From assembly GCA_963921825.1 (NCBI GenBank), contig OY997594.1:39860557-39924556 (forward strand): DNA of 64,000 nucleotides. The letters are read 5' to 3'. Below the pieces are notes generated by a model that was not told the DNA's origin, searched no databases, and was given only the letters and a program-made list of their open reading frames with translations. Every line of letters begins with the position of its first letter. The first letter of the stretch is position 1. This stretch comes from Erodium maritimum (taxonomy: Eukaryota; Streptophyta; Magnoliopsida; Geraniales; Geraniaceae). Shown piece by piece: positions 50,995-61,135 of the stretch. The position numbers and the translations under genes were made by a program.

Positions 50995-52568
50995 CCAAAC
51001 CAGTGTTCGCTACTCGTCCCCTGCGGGAAAAGTAGTAAAGGGGATGAGCGTTCTGCTCACCTCCACGGACACCCGTTCGATTATGGCATACTAGTAAAGC
51101 ACTAATGAATTACCAATCTAACCAGGGCAACCCACTACCTCAAAATCTGATACCAAACGTCACACTGCTCAATCCATTAATACCTCAAATACTCTCTCAC
51201 ATAAGGGAAACCTCGAAACGGGGATTATGTTCTCAATTCAGCAAATCACTATTGCTCACATCCTCGATACCCTAGTTACTCGATCATGTAGGGAACCTCA
51301 AATAACCCACTCACGTGAAGGAAACCTCAAACCACCCGTTCACGCGAGGGAAACCTCGAATAACCCACTCACGTGAAGGAAACCTCAAACCTCCCGTTCA
51401 CGCGAGGGAAATCTCGAACACCCGTTCACATAGGGGAAACCTAGTTCGTATGGCGCCGCAGCGCATCAACCTTAACCCCTCTCTGTATGGTGAGACTCTC
51501 ACACCAAGGCGTTGTATCACTACCGTAGGTCATTGATGAGTCTCGAACCCAAGACCTCACCCTTTAACACCGAACTTACGACCTCTACAACCAACCCGAC
51601 CGTGAACACAGCCACGCAAAACCAACGCTCAAACTGCACAAACGTGAACCCAGTCACGCAACAACAACACTAACCACACAACGAAACCATTTTTTTGAAA
51701 GAGGCTGACTGGCCGGCAAGTGGGCCGGACCGTGCAGCCTTCCGGGCCGGTGAGTGGTCCGGACCGTGCCACCTTCCGGGCCGGCAAGCCACCCGGACCG
51801 CGCGTCCCTCCGGGCCGGCAAGCCACCCGGACCGTGCGTCCCTCCGGGCCGGCATGCCACCCGGTCCATTTCACCTTCCGGGCCAAAACAATGGCCCCGA
51901 CCACGTCTCCTACCGGCCGGTCCATGGCCCGTCCCGTAGCAGTGACGATTTCGCACTCATCACACCCGCTAAGTCAACCCTAGGGCACTCGTATCCTACC
52001 CTGCTCATAGCGACCCGCATATTTGTGCTTCGCAGACGTTCGACCACCAATCTAACGACACACGTACAACAACTCCAAGACCGAACACAAGTCACCCAAC
52101 CTCAATCATAAGCCGACAAGGCCAACCAAATCAAAAACACGCCCACCGGGCCAACGAATTTCAAAACACGCCCACTGGGCCAACCAAAATCAAAGTACGC
52201 CCACAGGGCCAGCCAATTTTAAAACTTTCTCCATTTCATTATAAAACCTCATTTCTTGACATCAGGTAGTCACCACCCGGTCCAGGCGTCCCCGAACTAC
52301 ATTGTACCCACTTGATACCAACGTCGTCACGCTCGACTACAGGGGCGCCCCTGAATCGAGTCGCGACAGCTTAAAAACGTTTCACGCAGCAATACACAAA
52401 CAGCATGACAGTAATAATCGTACTGCACATACGCACAAACACAAACAGGACTCAAAACACTACGGGTCTACACACGGTTTCCGACTTGCGTACCCAACTC
52501 ACGACAGGACTTTACTGACTCGACTCTCCCCACCTAATTGACGTACAGTCCGAGGTGTGAAACCTCGA
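50995..52568 (-). other. Leader of chromovirus B: tandem-repeat leader without a recognisable gag
   Basis: This stretch lies between the primer site and protease. It contains a 34-bp GC-rich array (51710-51895), 58-bp direct repeats at 51306-51420 (cccactcacgtgaagg at 51306 and 51364), and ~30-bp units cgcccaccgggccaac at about 52140-52215. I find no gag-like frame. The long open frames here are by-products of the GC-rich repeat. It shares blocks with the leader of D. Confidence 0.7.
51710..51895. repeat. 34-bp GC-rich tandem repeat in leader of B, 5-6 copies
   Basis: ccgggcc recurs at 51742, 51776, 51810, 51844 and 51878, exactly 34 bp apart. Units include ccggcaagccacccggaccg. It is the same family as 34315-34412 in element D. 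Confidence 0.9.
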
Positions 52569-52580
52569 GCTCTGATACCA
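52569..52580 (-). other. Primer-binding site of chromovirus B (initiator Met-tRNA)
   Basis: The plus strand reads gctctgatacca three bases before the LTR start at 52584. The context, tgaaacctcgagctctgata, is identical to that in D. Confidence 0.9.
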
Positions 52581-52583
52581 AGC

Positions 52584-55406
52584 TGTCACGCCCCAAATTC
52601 AGTAGAACCGAACTCGGAACGCGAACGTTTAAAACAATAAAACATTTTTAAACCTTTTAAATAGATCACTTTAAAACCATCAAGTAGTTAATCAAAATAA
52701 TTATTTACAACTCAAAAGTACGTCCCAACAAGCGGACAAAAAGCAAAGTGTGCGTCGTTAGACTCAAAAGAAAACCCGGACTTCGCTCCTAGCTCTTCAA
52801 GCTTCGAGAGCTCACCTAGTCCATCCCGCGATCAGTACCTGTAGGAAAAGCAGCTAGGGGTGAGCGTTCGCTCACCACAACGGATAACATACTGACTACG
52901 GCATACTTAGCAGACAATGTCGGTAACACCAACAACAACCCGACTGACACACACAAACTGTTACTTTCCTCAACCAACTCAACACTCGGACCCGTAATGT
53001 ACACCCGACACAACGATTGACGACTTCCTCCGAAGACACGACAGATAACCACGCAACACCCAAGATCACTAAGGATCGCACACCAAACAAGATCACAAAG
53101 GATCGCACTCCAACTGCTCAGTAACCCCCACGCCCTTTACCGATCCCTGTCAGGCCAGGCGGTCGACCTATCACACTTTTCCCGACACAAAGTCGGATCA
53201 AGCTGTCGACCTGTCACCCCAACCCACGCACGCGCGGCCAGGACCCATTTCCTCATGGGCGGGCCCCCTACCCCGTCTGAACATGCAGACGCGTGTAATC
53301 ACAGGACCCCCGTTATTATGAAGCGGGCCCCCAACCTCAGGTAACCACAATCACAATCACAAACAAAGTTCAACAAACAGCAACAACACCGGTTTGACAC
53401 TCCACAGGCACTCATGGCCACCCAAGACACCAACGGTAAAACACGGGTTCAACAACCCCACGACACTCAAGGCCACCTAAAACACCAACGGTAGAACACG
53501 GGTTCAACAACCCCATGGGCACTCAAGGCCACCCAAAACACCAACGGTAGAACACGGGTTCAACAACCCCACGGGCACTCATGGGCATCCAAGACACCAA
53601 AAGTAAAGACACGGGTTCAACAACCCCACGGGCACTCATGGCCACCCAAGACACCAACAGTAAAGACACGGGCTCTCATGGCCACCCAAGACACAGCAGT
53701 AAAATACGGGCTCTCATGGCCACCCAAGACACAGTAGTAAAATATGGGCTCTCATGGCCACCCAAGACACAAAATAAACAATCAACCTCCGGGCATAACC
53801 AAATGCCTCCAGTAATTCTAATATCGAAATTTCAATGCTCCTACGACACTACTAAGTGTCACATGCATTTATATTGTTCGATACGTTCCTGTATCATACG
53901 ACACCACCCGGTGTCGCCTGCCTTTCTATTATTCGATAAACCTACTTATCCCACGACACCCAAGTGTCACATGCATTTCTACTGTTAACTTTCCCTAGTC
54001 AGGGCCGAGATCCGGCTACTTTTCCCTACCTCGTATGCTTTCTCCAAAAGCGCACAAACAAGCTCCGGCGTGATCTTGATCACTCGCCTAGCTTTTCCTT
54101 TCCTCTGTCAACGGCACGATCTAAAAAGAACACAATTTAAATACTTTTAAGCTTGCAGGCATAAACTGAATTTTAATAAACTTGACGCCCAAAAGTAACC
54201 CCGACAATGTCGATCACTCCCAAACTTCCCAATTACTCGACATTGTCGATAATGGACCCGGAAAAGCCCGATTCGCCCGACATAGCCAATCTGCCCGGGT
54301 TTTGAAAACGTCCTTCCGGGTCTCCGAAAATTCCTGTTTTCGTTTCTACGGTCTTAGAATAATTCAAGGGTTCATATGCACTCGACGGAATCCAATTCCG
54401 ACTTCCGATTAATTTAATTAGCGTTTCAAGTTTCTAAACCCGTCAATTACAACTTTTACAATTTAATTCCAAAACTCGTTCCGGGTGTGGATTAACGACT
54501 TGGGGATCGTCCATAATGGGAAAATTTCCTTTTCGCCCCAAAACGTTCCTAACGAACCCCAAACCTCAACCATTCATCTTTAAACCCATCTTAATCAAAA
54601 CCCAACCTTAATCAAACCGTTTAAACTCAAACCCTAAAATTCAAACGTGCCAAAATTAGAAAAGATTGGGTTCTCACCGTAGGGAATGACGAGGGGAGTT
54701 CGAATCTTCAATCGTTGAGTCGATCGGTCGGTCGGATCGTCGGGAAATCACCAAAACCCTAAACTTTCTTCTCCTTTTCTCTCCACCTTCTCTCCTCTTT
54801 CTATACCCTTTCTCCCTCTTCAAACTCACCCTTTTTCCTATGTATTGTCGAACACACTACCATCTCTCATCTTTGTATTTTTTCAAAAACACAACACTTT
54901 TCCCTATTTACAAAACTAACCCTCAAGTCCCATCTTTTGTTTTGTCCAATAAACCTAACACCACCACATTGGTGACATGTGGCAAGTGGGTCCCACACCT
55001 TTTGGAAAATATCTTCTAGATATTTTTCAGTCAGATTCGCGAAATTCGGCCGTCTCGGGCCCCGAACGGACAGTTTTTCCAAGAAATTACGAAACTTCAC
55101 GGGCTACAAGGAAACGGCTCACCTAAGACCGCTGTGACGACGGCTAAGCTTTTTGGATCCAAAACGGACCTCGAATGGACCAAAACGTCGCTCGGTTGAC
55201 TTTTCCAACGAAAAGTCAACCTTTCCCAAATTGGTCAGAAAGTTGCCCTGAGTCCCCCGGAACTCACTTTGGTCGATATCGGGGTCACTTAAGTCCGGTA
55301 TGACCCTCGGGGTCAAATTTGGGTTCATTTAAGTGTTTGTCCAAAAATTTTAAATTTTCCTGTTTTTCGCCGATTTGACTGGCGTTGACCGGGAGTGGTT
55401 CTTACA
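52584..55406 (-). repeat. 5' LTR of chromovirus B (2823 bp)
   Basis: On the plus strand it starts TGTCACGCCCCAAA and ends GTTCTTACA. It includes the 58-bp minisatellite family (about 53390-53770, six or seven units with ggccaccyaagacacc) and a short version of the 43-bp minisatellite near 53140-53215. The GC-rich palindromic block seen in the LTRs of A, C and D is not found here. Confidence 0.92.
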
Positions 55407-56520
55407 AGTACTATTGATGCTTATTACATTAAGTCAATCTAGCAACCCCCTTATCTAAGGTCTATTGTAACCTAGAATAGACAGACCTTACTTAGAGTTA
55501 GAGTAATACCACTTCAAGAAAGAAAGATATCCGCATTCTGGGTTGAGTGAAACCGATGGAGGGTTAACGAAGCGAGTTGACAGGCTAAGTTAGGGGTACA
55601 AATCCAAGAGCGCATTTTCTAGTTCTTTTCTTTCTTGTCTCTCGTTCTATATTTTTGCATTACATTTTAGTTCTATTTATCTGATCTTGGTTGGTTGGCC
55701 TTTTCACTATAAGTGAATTTCCTACTCTCAAGTGAGTCTTCAAGAGCATCAGTTTATAGCTTCTTAAGGATTTTTAGAAGGCAGTTTGCACTATCCATTA
55801 TTGAGTTGATTGAGGAAGACGAATTCTCCCTATAGTCAAGTGAAGAGAAAGTAAAAAAGACCTATAGATAGTATTGGTGTAATGAAGAAGGAGAGCTAGC
55901 TATCGCGTTTAACCAACTAACTCCAGCGAAAGTGGCTCTGACCAGTATTATATGGTGGGTTCTTGCTTCCTTAGTGCGAATCAAGCCACCCACTCCATTT
56001 TTAGTAGCGTGTTCTAACTCACTCTTCCTAAAGCTGCTCAAATCTATTTAAGGTGACAACAAAGCCAATACGTTCTAAAGAAGGCGATTGATATTCATTA
56101 TCAATCTTCCTCTACTTTTTCAACTCCGATCTTTCTTCGCGATGGACCTTTGATGTTTCATCTCGTAGTAAGAAAGCAAGATCGATCGAACCTACATCAT
56201 ACCAAAGAGTTCTTGGCATCCTTCATCTATCGAGAAAGCAAAGCCAAAGCATTCATTTACCAACTCATGTCATTAAGCGTAGTAGCGTAAAGGTACCGCC
56301 TTAGCTCACCACCCAGTTGAATAATACAATTGAATTAGGGCGAAGAGGCGGTAAGAAAAAAGAAAGCCATTTTGCAAGGATTGAAGAGTAGAAAGCCTTG
56401 AGCGACTCGACTAGGAATCTAGTTTAATTTAGAGCTTATGGAAATCGAATATTCTTTTTGGTTCACTCTTTATGTAAAATAAACAGGATTATTCTTTCTT
56501 TTCGGGTATGAACACAGAGT
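55407..56520. other. Probable mitochondrial-derived non-coding DNA (NUMT-like), left part
   Basis: This non-repetitive stretch begins exactly at the end of LTR B. Its texture resembles plant mitochondrial intergenic DNA: many gaaagaaag / gaaagcaa motifs, balanced composition, and phrases such as gcaagatcgatcgaacc and cgaagaggcggtaag. I recognise no mitochondrial gene. The call rests on texture only. It could be ordinary nuclear DNA. Confidence 0.35.
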
Positions 56521-56880
56521 TTTGGGATGACATTCCAAGGATTAAATATTTTGGCATGTCCATTGATATACATATGTGCTAAAAGCTTCCTTTTACTACC
56601 TTCTTTCGATGAAGACCATGTGCGTCAGCTAATTATATGAATTTGTGTGAATTGTTTAGGACACTTTTGTGCTAGGACCATGTTCAACCTGAAGGAAGGG
56701 TCATATGGCTGGTGTTAGTTTGTCTGAGGGTAAGATATATCAAAGCGAGCATCAAATTGAAAAGATAGTGGCATAGGCTAAACCCCAAATTTAATTTCAG
56801 CTGAAAATGAAATCTAAATTTGAGATATAAACTACAATACCAAATTTTACAGTATTTTTTTTTGAGCGAAAGAAAATTGA
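56521..56880. other. Unassigned AT-rich stretch
   Basis: I see no coding or repeat structure here. It ends in a T-rich run (gtatttttttttgagcg) just before LINE homology begins. Confidence 0.4.
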
Positions 56881-58765
56881 ATTAATCCGTGGAGATTTGT
56901 TGTGGAAGAAGACTCTTTATGGAAACAAACCATCTATGCTAAACTTGGCTGGAACTACTCTGAATGGGATTTGTCAAACTTCACTAAAATAGGTATGCCA
57001 AGCTTCACTTCTCACATCATAGCACTACTCAAAGACTCAGAATTTGCAGACCTGTTGGGTTCTGAAGGTTTCACTTGGAATCTGGGAATGGGAAATAAAA
57101 TTCATTTATGGAATGATCTGTGGTGGGGAGATACAGCCTTCAAACTCCTCTTCCCTAGACTTTATGCACTGGCTACCTCAAAAAACATGTTAATTGAAGC
57201 TCTTTGGGATGGCAACCACTGGGACTTAATGTTAAGAAGATCTCCCAGAGGAAGAGAAGCTCAAGAATGGGGAGCTCTTACAGTAATTCTAGACTTTTTG
57301 CATCCATCCACTATTGATGATAAATTACAATGGATCCCAGATAACAAAGGTTTCTTTGTAAGTAGGTTCTATGGATTACTTGCACAGCAAGACACCTCTG
57401 CTGACAATTCCCATTTGCATTGGACCTCACATGTATGGATTCCTGGCATCCCCCAAAGATATCTGCCTTCTTATGGCTTGCTTGCCTTGATGCAATTCCA
57501 TCTAAGTGCTTTCTGGAAAACAGAGGCATGACCTTCTCCCTCCAAGATCTAATTTGCCCACATTGCTCCTAGGATCTCAAGGATGGAGCACACATCCTCC
57601 TTCACTGCTCAAAGGATTGGAAAACTTGGAACCTGATTCTCTCTTGGTGGGGATTATCTTGGGTTGCCCCATCTTCTATCAGTGCTCTTTTCATTACTTG
57701 GCACTTCCTCGTTCCCTTTAAATTCAGAAGATGTTGGGGGGAATTTTACAAGTCTCAATTTGGCAACTTTGATTGGCCAGAAATTCCCTGGTTTTCAACC
57801 ATATTGATGAAGCTCTTGAAACAATTTTCCTTAGAATACTAAACAAGACATTCAGTTGGGAATGGGCAAATTTTACCTCAGCTTATCATTTCACTCTACA
57901 GGATTAGACTAGCAAGCCTTGGCTTCTTATCAAAAAATGAGATCTTTCTTGCCTCTTTCCTCAACTGGTGTGGCTTTGATCTGTCTGATTTGGGGTTTTG
58001 GGTGACTGGGATGGGTTTTGGGTGGTGGGGGGGTTTAGTTTCTGGTGAGGTAGGATTTTGACCTTGGGTTCTTCCTGTGGTGTGTGGGTTTTTTCCTCTC
58101 TTCTTTTCTCTCCTCTCTTTGGTGTGTGGGTAGATCCTTTTTAGGCTTGAATGTTCCTTGCTTTCCTTGCTTGGTTGCAGGATCTTTGCATGCTCTGTCT
58201 CTTTCCCCTCACATTCATGGCATTCATGGTTTCTTTTTACATCTTGATCAAGTGCAATCAAGTGCATTCATCTCACCCTCTCTATAGCAACATTCTTGGA
58301 AGCTTAGACATCTACTCTCTGATCAATTACAGTCAACACATCATCACCGCAGCAACTTTCTTGGAAGCTCGGACCCTCCTTCTGCCCTGGATCACTTTCT
58401 TTCCTCGGCTTGGTTCTGATTCTGCACCTTCAATTTGTTTCACTACAGCTTTGATTCCCCCCCTCGGGTTCCTTCTCTCATTAACCTTGTTTTGTTGATC
58501 TCATCTCCCTCCTTACTTTTGGGTTAACTTATTCTGCAAGTTTTCCACATCATTCCAACACCTTCTTCAGCAGCTTTACACCAGCACCATCATCAACAGC
58601 AAAACACACATCCACTGCTTCAACACTACAACAACAGCATTTCATTCAGTTGCATTTTTTACTTGTTGGTTCATTTTTTGTTAAAGCTATTCTCTAGCTT
58701 CCTTTGTTTATTGTTTGCTTAGGCTTCCAATCTGTAGCTGGATTGTGTCGTCTTGGCTGTTTCTT
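56881..58765 (+). mobile_element. LINE (non-LTR retrotransposon), 5'-truncated 3' end with zf-RVT region
   Basis: Only the tail of the ORF2 protein is present. From 56884 the frame reads NPWRFVVEEDSLWKQTIYAKLG, then KIHLWNDLWWGD and LLFPRLYALA. This is the familiar lead-in to the zf-RVT zinc-binding domain of plant LINEs. The frame stays open to a stop at 57529-57531. Family similarity moves to another frame near 57460 (SAFLWLACLDAIPSKCFLEN, LICPHCS, HILLHCS), and that frame has a TAG at 57570-57572, so there is one frameshift and at least one stop. The Cys and His of the C..C/H..C cluster are visible. Coding similarity fades near 57840. The rest (T- and CT-rich, to about 58765) is taken as 3' untranslated sequence. 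No poly-A tail or target duplication was identified, so the right end is uncertain. Confidence 0.75.
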
Positions 58766-59470
58766 TTCAATAGTATGCCAAATCAATGATCAACGATTAT
58801 TTAACAAGAGCATAGCGGAACATTCTAGCGGGCCGGGATTTTCGAGCCGAGCTGGTAAAAAGAGAATGCACACCATCTCTGGTTCACAGAGTCTCTATAC
58901 TCGATTGTTCCTTGAAAGCAAAGTGGACATAATAACATAGGATTTTTAATGATTATTGAGGGGATCGGCGGGCTTATGAGATTGGGGATATTTCAAATTC
59001 CTATAAGAAAGATAGATTCCATTAGTAAGACTTCATTAACTGTGAATTGATATCAAGGGAAAATGCATGCTAACGTTTTGCGCTATGAAGCTATTAGTCA
59101 TTTTATGCGATTCATTGAGTGTCGTATATAGTGGAAATGGGAGTTAATGGAAAAGTGGATCTCAAAGTGACTGAGTTAGATACTTATTAGCTTTTGACTT
59201 AGGATATTTCCTTTAAAATTTCTTATTCCGCATAGATGGTAACATTCTTTCCTTAGCCTAAGGGAATTTTCTAAGAATCAGTAGCTTAGCTCTTAATGGA
59301 AAAGGGTTGTTTAGCTATGTCGCTCCTATTAAAAAGGGACAAGCTCAATTAGTCTGAGTAGAAATACTAGCTTGGCAGAAAGAGAACCGGGATCTCCAAC
59401 ATCAACCGAATAAGGATCTTAAATGGGTAGCCCAGCCATTCCTTTCTTCAAAGAGTGACCCTAACAGGGT
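58766..59470. other. Probable mitochondrial-derived non-coding DNA (NUMT-like), right part
   Basis: The stretch has the same texture as 55407-56520: gcgggccgggattttcgag, gagaaccgggatctccaac, aaagggacaagctcaatt. It could be the other side of a NUMT split by the LINE, or an independent piece. No mitochondrial gene is recognised. The call rests on texture only. Confidence 0.35.
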
Positions 59471-59920
59471 CTGGGACACAAATGTATGTGATATTTATTT
59501 TATATGCATGATTTTTAAAATTATGGATTGAGAATTATGTGATGTCAAAAGGTGTATCTTTTTTTGGGGTGGGGAATCCGCATGCCCCACGGGGAAAGAA
59601 CGGGGAGGGGTCAATGCGAGGCGCGGGGACCCCGTCGTATTTCCATCCCTAGTCTTTTTTTTAAATCAGAGAGAAGGAAATGTGTTAAAGTAAAGTAAGG
59701 AAGTGTGGGTCCTAGATGGGAGCCACCCCCCCCCCCCCCCCCCCCCCCCCCCAAACAAAAACGAAAACGAAAACGAAACCACCCTAATCCTCTCCAAACA
59801 CCTAAGGCCCATCAGAATAGTGAAACAATGCTTCGGGGGACTGCCTTGGGCAGCCTCATCCGGACTGGTGAACATTATATAAGGGATCGCACGGGTGAAT
59901 GCTCTGACTATAGAAAGGCT
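59471..59920. repeat. Unassigned stretch with 27-base poly-C and (aaaacg)n
   Basis: 59726-59752 is an uninterrupted run of 27 C, followed by aaacaaaaacgaaaacgaaa. Before it lies a GC-rich patch (ggggaccccgtcgtatttcc near 59615-59640) of a type often seen in plant dispersed repeats. I see no gene here. Confidence 0.7.
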
Positions 59921-61135
59921 AAGTAATTCGCGCCAAGACACAAAAAGTGGTGGAAGAGTATGGTGGGAATTTGACCCTCGAATATAATGTCGTATTTAAC
60001 AACCCTATATGCCCGAAGAAGTCGTCGATCACACACGAAAGAGTTACCCGAGATATCGGGTCCCTCATCCGGGAGTACGTGCCGATGAAGGGAAAAAAGT
60101 GAGACACAATTGGTAGAACACCAAAAGTTGTTACAAAGGAATCTTCGCGTAAGTATTTTTCCATTATAGTTTGGTTTTTTGTAATCGTGTTCATACTAAT
60201 TTCGTTTTGTCTTTTTCCTTGTAGTGTCTGTACCTGTATGATGTCGATGACGATGACATCTGTGATTAAGAAATGTAGGATTCGGTTAAAGGATTGGAAG
60301 TGTATGATCAATAAAGGCAGAAAGGTCAAAATGGAGCCCATGGCGACCCTAGAGAATCCAAACCGGTGCTTCCACTCCAAGAACAGTTTGGATGAGTGAG
60401 AGTGACTTCTCATATACTTCAATTCCGAGGAGTTTTTTTTTGTAATGAATTAACTCATTTTTCAAATTAATTGTTTATTTTATATTCCCAACCTAGTATG
60501 TCGTCTTTTGAAAATTGTAGGCTAAGTCCAAGCAGGTCGTTGAAGCTCTAGTTGAGGTGAAAACTATGCACCGAGCGGGCTTTTGTTCGGTACACAACCA
60601 CAGCTAAGCGATTAAGATAGTGAAAAGTCCAACAAGACGCCCCTCTTGATTGCCAATAAGAAAGCATGCCCTCCAAACGAAAATAACGAGCACTACGCCA
60701 AAATAAGAATAAGTACTTCACATTTTCAACTACATTTTTTTTCATTTCAATCACTTGTCTAATTCTCTTTAATTATGGTCAACAACAAATCAAAGCTGCA
60801 ATCAACGATGTCCAAGAGTTACGCGTGACCCCTTCACTTGAGGTTGTGCCGAAGTTGCTCCAGGCTGAGGCTCTAGCTGCCAAATTGGGAAAACTGAAGA
60901 AGAGGAGTGTGCATCCAGGATGTAACCGGAGGGTCATCCTCCAAACGCCTGAGCAAATGATGTCTTCCACGAGTGCCACTTCTATGGAGATCTCTCAAGA
61001 GATCCAAGAGCATGTGTAGGCGCAGATCCAAGGGGAAGTGAAGGCGTAGGTGGAACGTCGTTTGAAGGAATAGGAGGATCGACTGGTACAAAGATAAGCC
61101 TCTTTCAATGCCGCACATGCGGCCTGTCACGCCCC
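59921..61135 (+). pseudogene. Decayed Ptta/En-Spm (CACTA-type) plant transposase-family gene
   Basis: Three blocks in order resemble the Ptta/En/Spm plant transposase family. Around 59947-60109 a frame reads GGNLTLEYNVVFNNP then RVTRDIGSLIREYVPM, like the family's 'LSSFLG-VREHVP' segment, and meets a TGA at 60107-60109. A plausible intron with GTAAGT...TTGTAG spans about 60149-60224. After it VIKKCRIRLKDWKCMINKG resembles the 'lksigkkwrdfK' segment. After another possible intron ending ttgtag near 60521, QVVEALVEVKTMHRAGF and VHNHS resemble the conserved His/Gly segment. A tail (60780-61120, LEVVPKLLQAEALAAKLG) has further stops. Frames change between blocks, so it is not functional. No terminal inverted repeats were located. 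LTR C interrupts it on the right. It could alternatively be a relic of a domesticated transposase gene. Confidence 0.5.
60149..60224 (+). other. Candidate intron in the Ptta-like relic
   Basis: It has a GTAAGT donor at 60149 and a T-rich tract ending ctttttccttgtag at 60224, and is 76 bp long. It lies between two family-like blocks. The call is by splice-site pattern only. Confidence 0.4.

Larger units (their letters stand above)
47370..55406 (-). mobile_element. Ty3/gypsy chromovirus B (Tekay/Del-like), fossil
   Basis: Minus-strand parts are the following. The 5' LTR is 52584-55406, with a Met-tRNA primer site at 52569-52580. A leader with 34-bp repeats follows. A protease lies at about 50990-50520 (SFLLDTGASHSFASS). 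RT lies at about 50290-49530 ([29 protein letters not shown]). RNase H lies at about 49530-48980. An integrase end lies near 48630-48360 and a chromodomain tail at about 48205-47820. A polypurine tract and the last 400 bp of the 3' LTR (47370-47769) complete it. It is the most complete pol in the window but is broken, with about five or more interruptions. Its LTR ends differ by roughly 4% over the 400 bp that can be compared, which makes it the oldest of the datable elements. Confidence 0.92.

Noticed and set aside
51629-52111. Overlapping open frames rich in Gly, Pro, Ala and Arg in the leader of B
   Set aside because: They follow from the 34-bp GC-rich tandem repeat, which lacks stops on both strands. 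They are not protein-like.
35230-52580. tRNA-like gctctgatacca motifs at 35230, 45669 and 52569
   Set aside because: Each lies one to three bases from an LTR start and is a primer-binding site, not a tRNA gene.
57896-58498. Open frames of 115-123 codons after the LINE coding part
   Set aside because: They lie in T/CT-rich sequence on both strands with no family similarity. The stretch is best taken as LINE 3' untranslated sequence.
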